Origin: a virus | IMG/VR virus record: IMGVR_UViG_3300045970_000595 | Span: 1-41,864 of that record | Length of the DNA: 41,864 bases | Direction: 5' to 3' (one strand) | Part shown: positions 38,992 through 41,864 of the stretch, in pieces | How the letters are laid out: each line of letters starts with the position of its first letter | Numbering within the stretch: position 1 is the stretch's first letter | Position numbers and translations under genes: made by a program | Notes under the pieces: generated by a model | Database searches by the model: none | What the model saw: only the letters and a program-made list of their open reading frames with translations | What the model was told of the DNA's origin: nothing

Positions 38992-39348
38992 ATGGGCCAG
39001 TCCTCACTTGCCATCCTCGCCGCCAACGTCAAGCGGCTCCGCGACGCCGAGTCTTGGTCACAACCTGATCTGGCCCGGCGCTCTGGCGTGCCCCAGACAA
39101 CGATCAGCGCTATCGAAAACGCCAAGCATAAGGTCAGCGTGGCGAAGGTCGAAATGCTTGCCAAAGCCTTTCGTTTGCCGACTTGGGCGTTGTTGATGCC
39201 GGAAATCGATGTCGCGCTGTTCCGAGAAAACGGACTGGCAAAGATCGTTGACACCTACATCGCCCTCCCTCCTGATCGACGCGAAGAAATCTCCAGGGTG
39301 TCGGAGCGCGAGTCGCACTACCACATGAACCGCGAGCCAAAAACTTAG
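38992..39348 (+). CDS. XRE-family phage repressor
   Basis: A 118-residue regulator likely to hold the prophage silent. The N-terminal HTH is clear: LAANVKRLRDAESWSQPDLARRSGVPQTTISAIENAKHKVSVAKVEMLAKAF (about 7-60). The C-terminal half is short and lacks the Ser/Lys peptidase of CI, so it is not expected to cleave itself in an SOS response; release of repression by the antirepressor at 4147 would be an alternative. ATG 38992 is used; the frame upstream passes through the operators and the opposite gene. It diverges from the double-HTH gene. Confidence 0.85.
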   Translation: MGQSSLAILAANVKRLRDAESWSQPDLARRSGVPQTTISAIENAKHKVSVAKVEMLAKAFRLPTWALLMPEIDVALFRENGLAKIVDTYIALPPDRREEISRVSERESHYHMNREPKT

Positions 39349-39383
39349 TCGACGGCTTGCGCTCCAGTTTTTTTGTCGACGTG

Positions 39384-39431
39384 TAGCAGCGTGCTGCTTG
39401 ACGCGCCAAGCCGGATAGCAGTAATCTGCTT
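39384..39431 (+). promoter_or_regulatory. Operators O3/O4 flanking the rightward early promoter
   Basis: O3 TAGCAGCGTGCTGCTT (39384-39399) and O4 TAGCAGTAATCTGCTT (39416-39431) share the O1 consensus. Between them lies TTGACG (39398-39403), then 18 bases and TAATCT (39422-39427), a good -35 and fair -10. O3 touches the -35 and O4 covers the -10, so bound repressor would block the ParB-integrase operon. A T7 run at 39368-39374 precedes it. Confidence 0.8.
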
Positions 39432-39523
39432 AACACCGAACAAGACGACCCTACGGGAGACACCGAATCCGACGCCGAGCCGGGATCCTGGCCCCACAAG
39501 AGGCCCTCGGCCACGGCACGAGG

Positions 39524-39592
39524 ATGTCGCCGGACGTTAAACGGAGGCCGCCGGGTTCGCCCGGCCCCTATTCCGAGACCGCCGATCGTTAA
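39524..39592 (+). CDS. Possible 22-residue leader peptide
   Basis: A short ORF (MSPDVKRRPPGSPGPYSETADR) ends with TAA at 39590-39592, exactly where the T-arm-like hairpin begins. Pro-Pro and Pro-Gly-Pro stretches can slow ribosomes. GAGG abuts the ATG, too close for an ideal ribosome site. Its reality depends on the hairpin being a regulatory element. Confidence 0.25.
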   Translation: MSPDVKRRPPGSPGPYSETADR

Positions 39593-39623
39593 GGACCGGC
39601 CGGGTTCGACTCCCCGCCGGTCC
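39593..39623 (+). other. tRNA T-arm-like hairpin in early leader
   Basis: A 12-base arm (39593-39604) pairs with 39612-39623 at 11 positions, with one C-C mismatch, around the loop TTCGACT. Read as tRNA, this is a 7-bp acceptor stem stacked on a 5-bp T-stem with a canonical T-loop (TTCRANY), without D-arm or anticodon arm, and it ends GCCT where tRNA has NCCA. A related hairpin with GGGTTCGCCC lies at 39549-39565. The stretch 39349-39699 has no other gene. Confidence 0.5.
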
Positions 39624-39699
39624 GCCTGATTCCGCCCCGCGGATCAGCCCGCCCCCTCGCTGTGAGTGGGGGGCACCATCCCAACCAACAGGAGGCCGC

Positions 39700-39795
39700 A
39701 TGGCCAACCGCATCGATTTACCGGCAAACACCCCGGACCCGAAAGACCAGGACGAAGACGACAAGGACGGCAAAGGCAAGGACGAAGAGGAATAG
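39700..39795 (+). CDS. 31-residue acidic/lysine-rich small protein
   Basis: An ORF with GGAGG (39691-39695) 4 bases before ATG 39700. It begins MANRIDLPANTPDPKD and continues as a run of Asp, Glu, Lys and Gly to the TAG at 39793. This charge pattern suggests a disordered peptide. It stands first in the rightward early transcript, just before a strong hairpin and the ParB-like gene. Function unknown; too short for ordinary gene callers. Confidence 0.5.
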   Translation: MANRIDLPANTPDPKDQDEDDKDGKGKDEEE

Positions 39796-39805
39796 CCCGA
39801 GCCCC

Positions 39806-39847
39806 CCATCGGCGCCCGCCGCACTCCCCGGCGGCAGGCGCCGATGG
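39806..39847 (+). terminator. Strong hairpin upstream of the ParB-like gene, attenuator candidate
   Basis: CCATCGGCGCC (39806-39816) and its exact complement (39837-39847) form 11 bp, capped by CGCCG/CGGCG (39817-39833). Only TTT follows, so termination may be partial. It lies between the 31-residue ORF and the ParB-like start and could let the first ORF be made in excess. Confidence 0.55.
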
Positions 39848-39886
39848 TTTCCCGAGAAACAAGCACCCCATTATCGAGCAAGCACC

Positions 39887-41713
39887 ATGGGAATCGTGAC
39901 GCAGGTCGTGGCGGCCGGAGATGACCAGATGGCGGAACACTCCGCCACCGTGTGGTGCGATCAGTGCCGCACCCCCGGCCCGACGCATCGCGAGCAGGGC
40001 CAGGCCGCCTATGTCGCCACCGTCGCCGCCGGGAAAGCCCAGAAGGCGCACTGGGTGGTAGCGGGGCACCATCCACAGATCCGCGCGCTATGCCCGGGGT
40101 GCGCGGTGTTGGACCCGCAGTTTGTGGCCCCGGCGGGATCTGCGCCCGAACCAGCCCCGGACGATAACGCCGCACCGGTCAGCGCCCCGCCTGCGCGGGC
40201 GACCCGGCGCCGGAGGATTCGTCTGGCTGAACCGGCCGGCCCGACCGACGCATGGTGTCGCGACGCTGGATTGACCCCGACCGACCGCTGCCCCGATACC
40301 CTCGAACTGCCCGGCACCGAGTACCGTCCAGGCATCGTTTATCAAATCCCGTGCGCGCTGCTCGCTCGCGATCCCGATCAGCCCCGGGTGGAGTTCGAGC
40401 CGGCCGCCCTGGAGGCCCTGGCCGCCGACCTCGTGGCCAGCGGCCAGCAAAGCCCGATCATGTTCCGGCTCGGCCCCCGCAACGACGGTGAGGCGATCGT
40501 TCCCCAACTTTACGTGGTCCATGGTGAGCGGCGCTGGCGAGCGGCGCAGCTCGCCGGACTGTCTGCCGTCGCCGGGATCTTGGATCCACAGGATGACCAC
40601 CCGGGCCATGAGTTACCGGCCGAACGCGTGCTGCGGCAGGCCACCGACAACGATCTGCATGAGCCGCTCAGTGCTTGGGACTGGGCCTATACCATCAAGC
40701 GCCTGACCGAGCCGCCGCACAACATGCGGGTCGGCGAGATCGCCAAGGAACTGACCCGCCGCGGCATCCCCGGCAAGTCGCACTCGGTGGTGTCCACCTT
40801 CTTGTCTTTGCACAGGCTTCCGGTCTGGGGACAGCTCGCGATCCAGAGCGGCGCACTCACCCGCTCCCACGCCAAATACATCCTGCCCCATCTGGACCGC
40901 CCCGAGATCATGGACGCCCTCGGCGTCTGGCTCGCCGAACGTGTCGCCCAGTACATCCCCGCCGGTACCGATCTGGCCGACTGCGCATCAAAGGTCGACG
41001 GCAGCGAGCCCCCGCGCGAGCTCACCATCCCCGAGTCCATCCACGCCGATTTTGACGCCCGCCCGGTCAGCATCCCCGATCTGCGCTACCGCATCGCCGA
41101 CTTGTACAAACAGCACTACATGCCGCTGGAGGGCGGCAAGTGGTTCGCCGATCCAACCGCATACGTGTCGGCGCGGTTCGATTCAGCCGCGGAATGCGCA
41201 CGCTGCCCGCAATACGCGGTAGTCGACGGGACGGAGCGCAAGGCCAGTTACTGCTGCGATACCACCCTGGTCTGCTTCTACGCCAAGAATCAGGCGGCGG
41301 CCCGCGCCCTGGACGAAGCGCACGCCGTCGCCGCCATCGAGCGCCAGGCGCGCGGCGAGCCCGCGGGCTCGGGCGAGGCCAAGCGGGCGCAGCGTGCCCG
41401 CGAACTCGAACAAGAGCGGCTTGAACGCGACGCCATCAAGGCGGCCATCAAGAATCTGGACGACGACGAGGCCGCCATCGACCTCTTGCTGTACGCCCTG
41501 ACGGTAGCCGATTTCCGCCTGGAAAAGGACAAGCGCGGAAAGATCAGCATCGAGAGCCTGTCGACCAAGCGCGCCCGCAAGGGCACTGCCGCCATGCTCG
41601 GGCCGTTCATCGATGACGCCCTCGGCTCCCGGTACTACGAACCGGATATCCGCCGGGCCGTCGCCGATTACCTCGGAGTCGAAACCCCCGCCGATCAGGA
41701 GACCCCCGCTTGA
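39887..41713 (+). CDS. ParB-like DNA-binding protein with zinc knuckles
   Basis: A 608-residue protein. The N-terminus has WCDQC and CPGC (about 23-72), a likely zinc site. The ParB N-terminal domain spans about 150-250 with RDPDQPRVEF (161-170) and the nucleotide-binding VVHGERRWRAAQ (210-221); a helical DNA-binding part follows (MRVGEIAKELTRRGIPGKSHSVVSTFLSLHRL). A second cysteine cluster lies near 512-545 (ECARCPQY, YCCDTTLVC), and the C-terminus is charged helix. No ParA is present, so plasmid-style partition is doubtful; control of replication or transcription is as likely. Start choice is 39887; ATG 39929 is also possible. The stop overlaps the TTG of the DUF551-like gene. Confidence 0.83.
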   Translation: MGIVTQVVAAGDDQMAEHSATVWCDQCRTPGPTHREQGQAAYVATVAAGKAQKAHWVVAGHHPQIRALCPGCAVLDPQFVAPAGSAPEPAPDDNAAPVSAPPARATRRRRIRLAEPAGPTDAWCRDAGLTPTDRCPDTLELPGTEYRPGIVYQIPCALLARDPDQPRVEFEPAALEALAADLVASGQQSPIMFRLGPRNDGEAIVPQLYVVHGERRWRAAQLAGLSAVAGILDPQDDHPGHELPAERVLRQATDNDLHEPLSAWDWAYTIKRLTEPPHNMRVGEIAKELTRRGIPGKSHSVVSTFLSLHRLPVWGQLAIQSGALTRSHAKYILPHLDRPEIMDALGVWLAERVAQYIPAGTDLADCASKVDGSEPPRELTIPESIHADFDARPVSIPDLRYRIADLYKQHYMPLEGGKWFADPTAYVSARFDSAAECARCPQYAVVDGTERKASYCCDTTLVCFYAKNQAAARALDEAHAVAAIERQARGEPAGSGEAKRAQRARELEQERLERDAIKAAIKNLDDDEAAIDLLLYALTVADFRLEKDKRGKISIESLSTKRARKGTAAMLGPFIDDALGSRYYEPDIRRAVADYLGVETPADQETPA

Positions 41714-41864
41714 AAACATCGCCCACCCCGGTACCGTTCCCTCCCGGCATCCGCTGCGCCGCGCGCACCCCCGAGCCGCTGCTCGACGTGCTGATCCTCG
41801 CTCGCGACCACGCGGACGAAGGGCTTTATTGGGATATGGGGTTTTGGCAAAGCGACGGACACTG
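41710..41864 (+). CDS. 5' part of the DUF551-like gene (continues at position 1 on the circle)
   Basis: TTG 41710 overlaps the ParB-like stop (TTGA) and has AGGAG 8 bases upstream. The reading frame (KTSPTPVPFPPGIRCAARTP and on) runs off the window end and is the same frame that is open from position 3, so the full gene is 579 nt on the circle. From 41738 on this copy only repeats the window start. Confidence 0.7.
   Translation, partial: MKTSPTPVPFPPGIRCAARTPEPLLDVLILARDHADEGLYWDMGFWQSDGH
41738..41864. repeat. Direct terminal repeat, copy 2
   Basis: Exact copy of bases 1-127. See copy 1: an assembly overlap that marks circularity, to be trimmed for a unique circle of about 41,737 bp. Confidence 0.93.

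Noticed and set aside
39552-39627. Complete tRNA gene ending at the T-arm-like hairpin
   Set aside because: No 5' acceptor strand, D-arm or anticodon arm exists at the needed distance; the 7 bases that pair with the 3' arm are directly next to the T-stem.

Overview
The window is a complete, circularly closed genome of a temperate tailed phage. The first 127 bases recur exactly as the last 127, so the unique circle is about 41,737 bp and position 1 continues from 41,737. The DNA is GC-rich, and short genes overlap at ATGA or TGATG junctions almost throughout. Gene content and order recall lambda (siphovirus): terminase, gpW-like joiner, portal, protease/scaffold, decoration protein, capsid E, FII-like joiner, tail terminator, tail tube, G/GT frameshift pair, tape measure. 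The host is probably a GC-rich proteobacterium; nothing in the sequence names it.

Layout. A lambda-like switch lies around 38.5-39.4 kb: a leftward double helix-turn-helix (Cro-type) regulator faces a rightward XRE repressor, and four copies of a TAGCAG-N4-CTGCTT operator sit in two clusters. Rightward from 39.4 kb, across the junction, runs a structured leader, a 31-residue acidic ORF, a ParB-like protein, four small proteins (DUF551-like and Cys-rich), a large serine integrase, a membrane-anchored repeat protein, and a P1-type C4 antisense RNA that controls an antirepressor. Leftward from 38.9 kb runs the Cro-like regulator, a terminator, three small proteins and an 848-residue primase/VapE-type helicase. 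Behind that gene is a 255-bp nested palindrome with GTCGGAC iterons, a good candidate replication origin.

The leftward late operon starts with the small and large terminase subunits near 34.4 kb. It is then interrupted by a 5.6-kb cassette on the opposite strand (25.7-31.3 kb): an unknown protein, a ribbon-helix-helix protein, a HARP-like protein, a SNF2 helicase, an IbrA-like PAPS-reductase-family protein, a GNAT protein and an IbrB-like ParB-domain protein. The late operon resumes at the gpW-like joiner and runs to 4.9 kb through head genes, a lysis/fibre block (spanin-like, holin, lysozyme-like, collagen-like fibre) and tail genes.

How it works together. The serine integrase and operators support lysogeny; the C4/antirepressor pair would add a second layer of immunity control. 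The primase and nested palindrome form the replication module. The inverted cassette is the best candidate for an unusual accessory system, possibly DNA modification, host gene control or defence. Functions were assigned by reading motifs; no database search was run.
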